A DNA stretch of 64,000 nucleotides from Pseudomonadota bacterium. Lineage in GTDB: Bacteria > Myxococcota_A > Polyangia > Polyangiales > Polyangiaceae. Where the stretch lies: assembly GCA_023398955.1 (NCBI GenBank), contig JAEWRL010000058.1, positions 5,707 through 69,706 of the forward strand. Direction: 5' to 3'. Both the position numbers and the translations under genes were made by a program. Shown here piece by piece: positions 1-7,944 of this stretch. The notes under the pieces are model-generated. The model worked only from the letters and a program-made list of their open reading frames with translations, was not told the DNA's origin and searched no databases. Every line of letters begins with the position of its first letter. Position 1 is the first letter of the stretch.

Positions 1-1773
1 CCGGTAAGACCACGAGAACCAGGCCGCACCCACCACTCCCAAGCCCACCACAAGGCCGATGCGCCAGCGCCAGCGCGGCGCGGCTCGCGGCGCACCCGCG
101 CGGGACAGCCTCTTTGCTTCCGCCCAGGGATCGCTCGACGACTCCGCTGATGGTCCGGCACGCCCGATGGATTTGCTAGGCCTCGGCACGGTATCGCCCA
201 ACTCACCCGCACCAGGCGAGGGGGCCTCCCGCTTCTGCTCATGCCCAGGAACGGACGGCTCGCGCAGCCCGGAAAGGTTGCCCACGAGATCTCGCGGACA
301 GCCCGCTCGAGAGATGCGAGAGGTGGAGTCCTCGAGCACTACCGCTGGCGGCTGTATCGTCGGCATGCTGCTCGCCATGGTCATTGCCAAGGAGTCCTCG
401 TCGCGATTCACCGATCCTGATGGCCGCTCCGGAAACGGCCGTGAGCCGCGAGGCAGATCGCCAGCCTGCCCTTCCGTCGAGGGTGCTTCCCCCGACGTCC
501 CGTCGGAAACCTCGGGTGAGACCGTCGTTGTCATGTTGGGGCGAGTGGGGGCCTCGAATACAGAGAATGTACCGCTCCGCGGCAGGGTTGCCGGGCTGAG
601 TCTGGAGTGCACCGATGCGCCCGACGACAACGGCGGAGCATCCTTGACGGACCGAGCAGGAACGCCGCGTCGTACCCGGCTGGCTTCCCCCGGCACGACC
701 CCATCGGCGCACGCTGCTACCTCGGGGCGCCGAGCCACCAGCTTATGCGGTAGTGCCGAGAAAGCCTCGTCCAGCTGGCGTAAGCTTGTGTAGCGCTTGC
801 CGGGATCTCGCTGTAGAGCCCGGTCAACGATTGCTATGACGGGAGCCGGCGCTCGGCAGCCCCGCTCGGTCGACCCGAGTGGCGTCAGGGAACCCTCCAA
901 CACCCAGCGGCGGATCTGCGCTAGGCTCCCGTCCGCGGGCAGTGGCCACCAGGCAAGCAGCTGCCAAAGGAGCTGGCCGATCGCATAGATTTCGGTGGAG
1001 TCGCCGACAACGCTACGATCGAGCTGCTCTGGGGCAAGCTGGGCGACCAGGACTCCGTTGCAGCGGGGAGACGCGCACGACGCGTAGCGATCGACTAGGC
1101 CAACATCCATCAGGCGCGACTGACCGTGGGTTGTCACCAGAGCCGCCTGTGACCACAACACCCTCTCCGGAGCCGGTGAACCCATCTCTGCTCTGGCGGC
1201 CAAGGCTGCCTGGGTGAGATCCCAGGCGATGCGCAAGGCCACAGGAAGAGGCAGCGGGCTGGAGGTTCCAACGCCATTCAGGAGCGAGTCCACGAGAACC
1301 CCGTCCAGATGCTCGCTGATCGACCACAGCTCGTTCCCGACGCGTATCACATCGAGAACCCTCACAACGAAGTCACCCGAGACCCGAACGGCAGCCGCAG
1401 CACCAGCTGCAAGCCGACCCAGTTCCTCGGGATCGAGAACGGCGACGGGGATCCGTAGCACCATCACCAGCCTCACCTCGCCAGTGGCGTAGGTGCACCG
1501 GCCAAGCCAACGCGTACCCAATGGCCCGCGGTGGATCTCGCGCAGCAACGCGACGCTGCCGCCGTCACTCGTATCGATTGTTGCTGAATGGGTCGTGTCC
1601 GACGCTCGCACGGGTGACGCAACGCCCGACTCGCGGCTGAACTTAATAGAGTTCGACTCCGGGTCGCCGAACCATCCGGGCGGCACCATCCATCCAGCAG
1701 CGCTCACCGTGCCTTGGACGAGATGGACGGAGTCGGCAGGCAGCACGGGAGCTCCGTCCAGACGCCAACCCAC
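1..1773 (-). CDS. Ser/Thr kinase-like membrane protein (pseudokinase), 3' end outside window
   Basis: The frame stays open from a TGA just above position 1773 to the window edge. The N-terminal half follows a PknB-type fold: a Gly-loop-like start (EIHRGPLGTRWLGR), a hinge-like segment (LWSISEHLDGVLVDSLL), an APEQLD motif and EIYAIGQLLWQLL as the F-helix region, then a C-lobe end near LQRDPGKRYTSL. The catalytic signatures are missing. The VAIK lysine position reads VMVLRI, the HRD/N loop reads SPAPERVLW, and DFG reads DVG. A Ser/Thr/Pro-rich linker follows, then a membrane segment (IGLVVGLGVVGAAWFSW) at the edge. Any extracytoplasmic sensor part lies outside. The start is uncertain: GTG 1773 or ATG 1689. 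I infer a regulatory pseudokinase rather than an active kinase. Confidence 0.72.
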   Translation of the reverse strand, partial: MGWRLDGAPVLPADSVHLVQGTVSAAGWMVPPGWFGDPESNSIKFSRESGVASPVRASDTTHSATIDTSDGGSVALLREIHRGPLGTRWLGRCTYATGEVRLVMVLRIPVAVLDPEELGRLAAGAAAAVRVSGDFVVRVLDVIRVGNELWSISEHLDGVLVDSLLNGVGTSSPLPLPVALRIAWDLTQAALAARAEMGSPAPERVLWSQAALVTTHGQSRLMDVGLVDRYASCASPRCNGVLVAQLAPEQLDRSVVGDSTEIYAIGQLLWQLLAWWPLPADGSLAQIRRWVLEGSLTPLGSTERGCRAPAPVIAIVDRALQRDPGKRYTSLRQLDEAFSALPHKLVARRPEVAACADGVVPGEASRVRRGVPARSVKDAPPLSSGASVHSRLSPATLPRSGTFSVFEAPTRPNMTTTVSPEVSDGTSGEAPSTEGQAGDLPRGSRPFPERPSGSVNRDEDSLAMTMASSMPTIQPPAVVLEDSTSRISRAGCPRDLVGNLSGLREPSVPGHEQKREAPSPGAGELGDTVPRPSKSIGRAGPSAESSSDPWAEAKRLSRAGAPRAAPRWRWRIGLVVGLGVVGAAWFSWSYR

Positions 1774-1861
1774 GCTCAGCCACCCTGACGCAGATCAGCC
1801 TACGCGTCGGCGGCGCGGCCGTCCACGAGCGTGCTCCCGGCGCGCCGCGAACCTTCGACTC

Positions 1862-2206
1862 CTAGACAGCGCCGCGACGCGGCAGACTCGCGTTGCGAGC
1901 CACAACAGCACCAGCCTTCCCTCGAGTCTTCTGATCGAGACTTGGTGTCTTCACCGCCCGTCCAGCCGTCGTCCCTTGCTTCTTCTTACTGCCAGCCTCC
2001 GCCTCTGCGGCTCCTGCTTCGGCGTCCTTCGCTGTCGCTTCGGCAGCAGCAGCCTCGGCCGCAGCGCGCTTCGCAGCAAGGTCCTCGTGAACGAGCAGCT
2101 CGTCCTCCGCGTAGTGGCACTTCTTGTACTTCTGGCCTGAGCCGCAGGGACAGAGGTCGTTGCGACCTGCAGCCTTTCGACGGCGCTGCGATTCTTCTAA
2201 CGTCAT
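1862..2206 (-). CDS. Small SEC-C motif protein with Ala/Glu-rich tail
   Basis: A 114-residue protein whose N-terminus carries a complete SEC-C zinc-binding motif (NDLCPCGSGQKYKKCH, about residues 16-31), as at the C-terminus of SecA and in many small proteins. The remaining two thirds is an Ala/Glu/Lys-rich, probably helical and low-complexity tail. The ATG at 2206 is preceded by GAAGGA at good spacing. The motif binds one Zn and usually mediates contact with protein or ribosome partners, but the job of this stand-alone form is unknown. A -24/-12-like element lies about 50 bases upstream. Confidence 0.8.
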   Translation of the reverse strand: MTLEESQRRRKAAGRNDLCPCGSGQKYKKCHYAEDELLVHEDLAAKRAAAEAAAAEATAKDAEAGAAEAEAGSKKKQGTTAGRAVKTPSLDQKTRGKAGAVVARNASLPRRGAV

Positions 2207-2448
2207 GCTTCAATCCTTCGGCTGGCATCCGGCCGTTGCAGACCGTCCAACCCGCTGCAAGCAATATGCCTAGAGCTACCCCGCGGTCCTGCCGGGATCG
2301 ACGTCAGTGCTCTGGTGCCTATTGCCACGGCCGAAGCTTACGCGACAGACAGCGTTCACGCACCCGAACCGAGAGGGTGGTTTGTCTGCCCACGGTCAAT
2401 GCACGTACTAGCCGGCCAAACCTCCGGGGGGTGCCGCGTTTGGCGGTG
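2207..2448. other. Intergenic, no gene
   Basis: Apart from the candidate promoter of the SEC-C gene I see no coding region, RNA gene or repeat here. Confidence 0.6.
2256..2271 (-). promoter_or_regulatory. Candidate sigma-54 promoter of the SEC-C gene
   Basis: On the minus strand this reads AGGCAT-ATTGC-TTGCA. Two positions differ from TGGCAC-N5-TTGCW, with the -24 GG and -12 GC kept. It lies about 50 bases before the ATG at 2206. Confidence 0.35.
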
Positions 2449-3708
2449 TCACAAACGGAACGCGAGAATGCCGCCGATCACCGAGATGAGGATCGTCGGA
2501 AACAACAGGCGCCAGAAGAGCCCTCGATCACCGAGCAGCAAGGTGAGCAGGAGCTTCACCCAAGTATTCGCAACGGCTGCGATGACCATCCCGGTCACTA
2601 CGATGGAAGCTGCCGCCTCCCCTCGCGAGTGCACCTCGAGGAGGGTCAGAGCGACCGCGTCCGCATCCGTGGAACCGGCGATGGCGCTCACCCCATACAG
2701 ACCAACACCGGGGAAATAGGTCTGCGCAAGCCGAGACGCCACCAGCACAGCCGCAAACAGCAAAGCAAACTGCACCGCTGCCCGTAGCCGAAAGGGATTC
2801 TCGAGATCCAAGCGATGGGTGTCTCCGCCGGGCACAGCAGGAGCTCGGTAAAGCGCCAGAAACCCCGAAGCTAGCGCGGCTGCACCCATTCCTCCGAGTA
2901 TCAATGCAACCGGCGGCAGCAACGACCAGGAGAGTGCCCCCACGATGACGATGATACGGAGGAACATCACCGTCCAAGCTATCAGCGTCGCGCTGGCTAG
3001 CGCTTCGATCGGCGCATCGTCCTCTCGGCTGCGCTTTGCCAACGTCAGCGTGGCAGCGGTCGAGGAGACGAGCCCTCCGAAGAACCCAGTGAGCAGGGTA
3101 CCGCGAGCTGCCCCATACACCCTCACGGCGATGTACCCTACCATCGAGAGTGCCGAGATGAGGACGACGAGCAACCAGAGCTTGAACGGATTGATCACCC
3201 CCCATGGATCGATGGGCTCCCGGGGCAGGAGCGGAAGCACGACGAACGACGCGAAGAGCAGGCGCAGCGTGGCGAGCAGCTCGGCTCTGCTGACGCGCTC
3301 GACGGCGCGGTGGAGCTTTCCCTTCAACGCCAACAGGGCCGCCGTGACAATCGCCAAAGCAACCGCAGCGAGAGGCTCGTTCAGAACAGCCACGGCACCC
3401 AGAACATAGACGACGAGCGCTGCCACTTCCGTCGTGGTACCAGGCTGCTCGCCTGCCCGAGTACGTTCCACGAAGTACACGACGCCGATGAATCCTCCAA
3501 CGGCGATGAAGCCCGCGACGAGTACCGCGGGGGATTGTAGCGTTCGGGTCAGCCAAGCGCAGATCGCTCCGAGCTCGGCCACGAGCACGAAGGTCCTCAG
3601 CCCCCCAAAGCCTTCCGGCCCGTCCAGCTGGTGATGGGTGCGCTCAGTGCCTACCAGGGCACCAATGAAGAGCGCAGTCAGCAGGGACTGGAGGAGATCG
3701 ATTGGCAT
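2449..3708 (-). CDS. MgtC/DUF4010 family membrane protein
   Basis: A 419-residue, highly hydrophobic protein with roughly 12 membrane segments. The N-terminal third is MgtC-like (FIGALVGTER near residue 15, then GGLRTFVLVAELGA). The C-terminal part has the features of DUF4010 (GFFGGLVSSTAATLTLAKRS, YGVSAIAGSTDADA). Proteins of this architecture are presumed inner-membrane transporters, but the substrate is unknown. The start is the ATG at 3708, with no strong ribosome binding site. It lies 51 bases downstream of argC on the same strand and may be cotranscribed, although nothing else links it to arginine biosynthesis. Confidence 0.85.
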   Translation of the reverse strand: MPIDLLQSLLTALFIGALVGTERTHHQLDGPEGFGGLRTFVLVAELGAICAWLTRTLQSPAVLVAGFIAVGGFIGVVYFVERTRAGEQPGTTTEVAALVVYVLGAVAVLNEPLAAVALAIVTAALLALKGKLHRAVERVSRAELLATLRLLFASFVVLPLLPREPIDPWGVINPFKLWLLVVLISALSMVGYIAVRVYGAARGTLLTGFFGGLVSSTAATLTLAKRSREDDAPIEALASATLIAWTVMFLRIIVIVGALSWSLLPPVALILGGMGAAALASGFLALYRAPAVPGGDTHRLDLENPFRLRAAVQFALLFAAVLVASRLAQTYFPGVGLYGVSAIAGSTDADAVALTLLEVHSRGEAAASIVVTGMVIAAVANTWVKLLLTLLLGDRGLFWRLLFPTILISVIGGILAFRL

Positions 3709-3759
3709 TGCCGGGAACCCATGACACGTCGGCCTGCGAGTGCTGATTGGCGACGAGCA

Positions 3760-4713
3760 CTACTCGAGGCCGGTTGCTTCATCAACGCCCAGCATGATGT
3801 TGAGGCACTGCACGGCGGCTCCCGACGCACCTTTGCCGAGATTGTCGAAACGCACCGAAACCATGAGGCGATCCGAGTTCCCAAAGACGAAGATCTGGGC
3901 CCGGTTCGTGCCGTTCAACGCCGTGGGGTCGAGGAGCCCGCCATCGACGCTTGGAGTCGCCTCGTAGGGCATCACTTCGACGAAGCGCTCTCCCGAATAG
4001 TAATCCGCGAGCACATGCCTTACTTCAGCGGCGCTCGCCGCCTTTGCCATGAGGCGAGCCACCAGCGGAACGGAGACGATCATTCCGCTATAGAAATTGC
4101 AGATGACAGGCAGGAAAACAGGGGGTGCCGTCAGTTCGTTGGTGGCCTGCATCTCAGGCAAGTGCTTGTGCCAAAGGCTCAACGCGTAGGGCTTCGAACC
4201 ACGCACCCTATCCGCGTTTGCCGGGTCCTCGTAGCTCGCAATGGCCTGCTTCCCAGCGCCGGAGTAGCCGGAAAGCGACGTGCAGGTGAGAGGATAGTCC
4301 TGGGAAATGATGCCGCTACGCACGAGCGGATAGACAGCCAGATTGAAGCCGCTCGCGTGGCAGCCGGGTACCGCAACTCGCGACGCCGTGCGAATCCTGG
4401 CGCGATGCTGAGCCGAGAGCTCGGGGATCCCATAGCTCCATCCGGGATCGGTGCGGTGAGCCGTCGAAGCGTCAATGATCCGAGTCGCCGCATTGCCTGG
4501 ATTGACGAATGACACGCTTTCCTTCGCCGCATCATCCGGCAGGCAGAGGAAAACGAACTCCGCTAGGTTGATCAGGCGCCGACGCTCTTCGTGGTCCTTC
4601 CGCCTGTCCTCCGCGATGCTGAGAAGCTCTACGTCGGCCCGATGTGCCAGACGGTCGAGGATCTGCAAACCGGTTGTTCCCGCTTGCCCGTCGACGAATA
4701 CCTTTGCTGCCAT
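3760..4713 (-). CDS. argC: N-acetyl-gamma-glutamyl-phosphate reductase, type 2
   Basis: NADPH-dependent reduction of N-acetylglutamyl phosphate to the semialdehyde, third step of arginine synthesis in the cytoplasm. The N-terminal nucleotide-binding motif VFVDGQAGTTGL and the 317-residue length mark the short type-2 ArgC, as distinct from the longer type-1 enzymes with GATGYxG. The catalytic cysteine lies in VPGCHASGFNLAVYPL, and SGYSGAGK and SFVNPGN-type segments are as expected. I chose the ATG at 4713 rather than one 14 codons upstream because the family starts immediately before KVFVDG. No other arg genes are in the window. Confidence 0.93.
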   Translation of the reverse strand: MAAKVFVDGQAGTTGLQILDRLAHRADVELLSIAEDRRKDHEERRRLINLAEFVFLCLPDDAAKESVSFVNPGNAATRIIDASTAHRTDPGWSYGIPELSAQHRARIRTASRVAVPGCHASGFNLAVYPLVRSGIISQDYPLTCTSLSGYSGAGKQAIASYEDPANADRVRGSKPYALSLWHKHLPEMQATNELTAPPVFLPVICNFYSGMIVSVPLVARLMAKAASAAEVRHVLADYYSGERFVEVMPYEATPSVDGGLLDPTALNGTNRAQIFVFGNSDRLMVSVRFDNLGKGASGAAVQCLNIMLGVDEATGLE

Positions 4714-4929
4714 GTCACTGCTCAATCCCGAATTAGCCCGCCCCTCCTGCTGCATCGAGTCATCTCGGTGCCCAGAGGGGATGGTGAGAGCGAGCCTAGT
4801 CCAGGAGAGCTCCGCACGCTCGGAATTCGCGGCTAGCGTCGGTCAGCCGCCCAACGGAGCGAACGAGCCGCTGCCCTCGCCTGATAGGGGAACGTGACGC
4901 TTCGGCGCTGACTCTCGCGCCGCGAGGCC

Positions 4930-5613
4930 TCAAGCGTCCCCATCCGAGGCTCTCCCGAAGTGGTACGGTTCCGTGAGCTCCCCTAGTCGCAGCATGCCTC
5001 CGCGCCGCGCGCGCTTCAAGAGCTTCATGAACACCTGTGCGGCCAGAAACGCGTCCCCCGTGGCGGTGTGCCGATCATGGGGCGGGATCCCAAACCTCGA
5101 ACAGAGCCCATCCAACGAGTAGTCGGCTTCCTGCTCATGGGGCTGACACAGCAGCCCAACCTCCTCGAGGCGTAAGCTCAGATCCGCCGTGTCGATAACC
5201 AGGTTTGGGAGCCGTTCGATCCCCCAGCACCGCTTCGCGGCCAGCTCGAGCATCTCTACATCGTGCCGAACGTGGTGTCCGACAATGATACCGTCACGCA
5301 GGTAGTCGAGAAACTCGGCAATGACCTGGGACTCCTCGGCCCCCCACGCCTCAGCGAGCTCTCGGGTGATCCCGTGCAGACGCACGGCGGAGGTGTTGTG
5401 GCTAATACGGACGTATGCCTCGAATGTTGCATCGACATGCAGCTCGACGCCGATACAGGGAATGGCGCCGATCGAAACGATCCGGTCGAAGCGGGGATCC
5501 AAACCGGTCATCTCCGTGTCGATGACCACGAAGCGGACGCCGGCCCAGCCACGATCCACTTCCCAAGTGAGGTTGAAGCACCGAGAGAAACGTTCTGCTA
5601 CGGAATCCATCAC
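4930..5613 (-). CDS. DnaQ-like 3'-5' exonuclease
   Basis: A 227-residue DEDDh-type exonuclease. ExoI is VVIDTEMTGLDP with Asp and Glu near residues 32-34, ExoII is GHHVRHDVEML, and ExoIII is HTATGDAF with the catalytic His and Asp. It resembles the proofreading fold of the Pol III epsilon subunit but lacks a polymerase-binding tail, so it is probably an accessory nuclease. The start is GTG 5613 or ATG 5610. Either overlaps the stop codon of the upstream cNMP/CBS/DUF294 gene (TGATG arrangement), so the two are translationally coupled. Confidence 0.88.
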   Translation of the reverse strand: MMDSVAERFSRCFNLTWEVDRGWAGVRFVVIDTEMTGLDPRFDRIVSIGAIPCIGVELHVDATFEAYVRISHNTSAVRLHGITRELAEAWGAEESQVIAEFLDYLRDGIIVGHHVRHDVEMLELAAKRCWGIERLPNLVIDTADLSLRLEEVGLLCQPHEQEADYSLDGLCSRFGIPPHDRHTATGDAFLAAQVFMKLLKRARRGGMLRLGELTEPYHFGRASDGDA

Positions 5614-7577
5614 GCCCGCATGATGAGATCGTAACGAGCCGCAAGGTGCTCGAGAGTACTAAGGATGGTCCTAAATGCTGTCTTCAGGAGCGGGCGTGTC
5701 TCCGCTTCGACATCTGCGGGACGAATGACGGCGCCGTTCGTGCCGTGAAGCAGTCCTTGGCGCGCTCGAGCGTAGGCCAGCACGAGGAACGCTGCAGCTG
5801 CTTCTCGGAAGAGCTCAGCCTGCTCTCTGCTCACGCCCTGCAGCCGATCGGCAGCGGCTCGAAACCTCAGGTACGTTGCCGTCGCCGAGACTTCGCCTGC
5901 CGCCAGCGCGAGAACCCTCGCGGCGTCGACGAGCGGCAGGAGCGCATGGTGCTTGATCTCGAGCTCCTCTCGTTGCTTGCCCTGCTCATCGATGACGTAT
6001 TGTTGGAAGATGGTGCGAGGGGGCTGATTCAGAAGCGAGTCCTGGGCCATGTACCGGAGGAAGTCGGGATGGCGCTTCATCTCCGCATCGATGTGCTCAC
6101 GCAAGCCGCGCGCCAGTGGGTGCAGATGAACGACGGGACGAAAATCGAATGCATCTCGGTAGGTGTACACCATGCTCTCTGCCGGCGACGCGATCATGCG
6201 ACTATAGCGCGCGTACATCTCGGAACGGGGGAGGCACCAGTCGGGTCGACTCGCGAGAATGCCGGGCTCGCTATCGAGAAAGCCACAGCGCCTGAGGCCT
6301 TCGGAAATGCGGCGACCAAACTCTCGAAAGTAGGCACGGACATCGCTCGCCTCGGCCTGCGGCGGATCGTCGTAGACCAGAGCGTGGTAGACAGCCGATC
6401 GAATCAACAGCTCGTCACGACCACCACTCCCCATGATGAGCCAGGCGTGGTCGACAGAGGGTTCACTCCAGCCAGCCTCGGCCATCTCCCGACGAGCGAG
6501 CTCCGTGATGCGAGCCGCCATTGCTCGGTTCAGGACGCCGGTCATCTCCATCAGCCATGGGACATGAGAGCGATCCTCGAGGAATTCGAGAATCAGTGAC
6601 TCCATGCGATGGCGCAAGCCGCCGAGAGCAGCCACGGACGGAGCCTCCGCCATTGCTTCGCCAAGCAGCGTCGGGAAGCGACCGTACTGGAGGAAGATGT
6701 CCTTCTCCGCCACCAAACCTATGGCTCGCGTGTTCGCCGTACCGTCTTCGGTAACGACGACGAACCGCTTGCCAGCTCGCGCCATGCGCACCAAGAGCTT
6801 GCCCGTGTCATCGTCCGGACGGGCAAACGCCAGATCCTTCATCATGACGCTGCCAGCAGTCTCCTCCGCCAACACACGGCCTTCGATCAAGCGATCGCGG
6901 AGATCGGAATCCGTGAGCTTGCCAATGGGGCACCCTCGCTCATCGACGACGATCACACAGGTGACACGTTTCGGCTGAAGGAGGCGCGCCGCCACCACAG
7001 CCGGTGTAGCCGGGGCTACCGTCAGCAATGCGTCCGCCGCAACGCGCTGAGGTTGCGCCACCTCGAGCAGGCCGCCTCGGCGCAGCGTCGTCGGGGTGAT
7101 GACGTCGTGCAGCGTCGTGCGGGCCTGCGGTGATCGTTCGTGCGCTACGCTCAACGAGAAGTACGCGGCCAGGTAACGCTTGGCACGCGCCGAGCGCTCC
7201 ACCGCGTCCAAGAAACGCGTCCGCGGCAGACCATAGAGCAAGACATCGGCCTCTGCGATAGCCGTGCTCATGTATGGGGCGTCATTGAGTATCCCATGCA
7301 GCCCGAGGAGATCCCCAGGGCCGCGCAGGTCGAGGAGCCGCGCCTCACTGCGGGAAGTGACCTCGCCCTCATCGACGAGCCTGATACGCCCCTTATTGAC
7401 TACGTAGATGTAGCGATCCCGTGGTTGTCCGCCCGTGAACAGGACCTCGCCCTCTTCGTGAAACTTGACGCGACCATCGCGCGCCAGCTCGACCAGCTCC
7501 GCGGGCTCGAGAAACTCGAAAGGGGGATAACCCTTCAGGAAATCAGCAATCCGTAAGGCGATGCCGGCGGCTTTCAT
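5610..7577 (-). CDS. cNMP-binding / CBS pair / DUF294 nucleotidyltransferase-like protein
   Basis: A 655-residue cytoplasmic protein. Residues about 15-140 form a cyclic-nucleotide-binding fold (FHEEGEVLFTGGQPRDRYIY). About 155-280 is a CBS pair (VTCVIVVDERGCPIGKLTDSDL; FVVVTEDG). About 300-450 is the DUF294 nucleotidyltransferase-like region, followed by its helical C-terminal domain (NQPPRTIFQQYVIDEQGKQ). In active members the signature is GSEGRxEQTLxTDQDNALI; here it is GSGGRDELLIRSAVYHALV, so both acidic metal ligands are lost. The start ATG at 7577 is chosen because the family fold begins right after it; a reading 70 codons longer is arginine- and cysteine-rich and unlike the family. It is coupled to the exonuclease gene. 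Confidence 0.87.
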   Translation of the reverse strand: MKAAGIALRIADFLKGYPPFEFLEPAELVELARDGRVKFHEEGEVLFTGGQPRDRYIYVVNKGRIRLVDEGEVTSRSEARLLDLRGPGDLLGLHGILNDAPYMSTAIAEADVLLYGLPRTRFLDAVERSARAKRYLAAYFSLSVAHERSPQARTTLHDVITPTTLRRGGLLEVAQPQRVAADALLTVAPATPAVVAARLLQPKRVTCVIVVDERGCPIGKLTDSDLRDRLIEGRVLAEETAGSVMMKDLAFARPDDDTGKLLVRMARAGKRFVVVTEDGTANTRAIGLVAEKDIFLQYGRFPTLLGEAMAEAPSVAALGGLRHRMESLILEFLEDRSHVPWLMEMTGVLNRAMAARITELARREMAEAGWSEPSVDHAWLIMGSGGRDELLIRSAVYHALVYDDPPQAEASDVRAYFREFGRRISEGLRRCGFLDSEPGILASRPDWCLPRSEMYARYSRMIASPAESMVYTYRDAFDFRPVVHLHPLARGLREHIDAEMKRHPDFLRYMAQDSLLNQPPRTIFQQYVIDEQGKQREELEIKHHALLPLVDAARVLALAAGEVSATATYLRFRAAADRLQGVSREQAELFREAAAAFLVLAYARARQGLLHGTNGAVIRPADVEAETRPLLKTAFRTILSTLEHLAARYDLIMRA

Positions 7578-7944
7578 CAGGGTCTTCGGAGGACAGAGGG
7601 CTCTGACATGGCGACAGGTGAGACACCAGCATAGCTGAAGATTTGCCATCGAGATGAGTCCCGCAACCACGAGCCTCAGTTTGCCCTCCACGCCACTTTC
7701 TCCGGATCCACCGTTTGACAGCCAAACACGGGGAGCCCCGCAAGCACGGGCCATCCCGAGGTACGGCCGCCACCTACCTCGTCGCAAGCCCGAACACGTG
7801 GCCGCTCCATCGAGGACGCTGGATGGATGAGTCGGCGCTCAGCACATCCTGACGCGACACGGTCTCTCCCAACGCGCGGTTCTCGAGGAGCGCCCGAGCA
7901 ATCCTCCTAGCCAGTTGGAGAAACTCGCGCACCGAGACCGCACC
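7578..7944. other. Intergenic, no gene seen
   Basis: Lies between the ppc stop and the cNMP/CBS/DUF294 start, both on the minus strand. It presumably contains the promoter of the downstream pair. I see no RNA gene, repeat or convincing coding region. Confidence 0.5.

Noticed and set aside
59..793. 244-codon plus-strand frame
   Set aside because: Antisense to the linker of the kinase-like gene, which has clear kinase-fold motifs.
2528..3556. 342-codon minus-strand frame
   Set aside because: Overlaps the DUF4010 gene in another frame; Arg/Gly/Cys-rich with no membrane pattern.
3631..4512. 293-codon plus-strand frame
   Set aside because: Antisense to argC.
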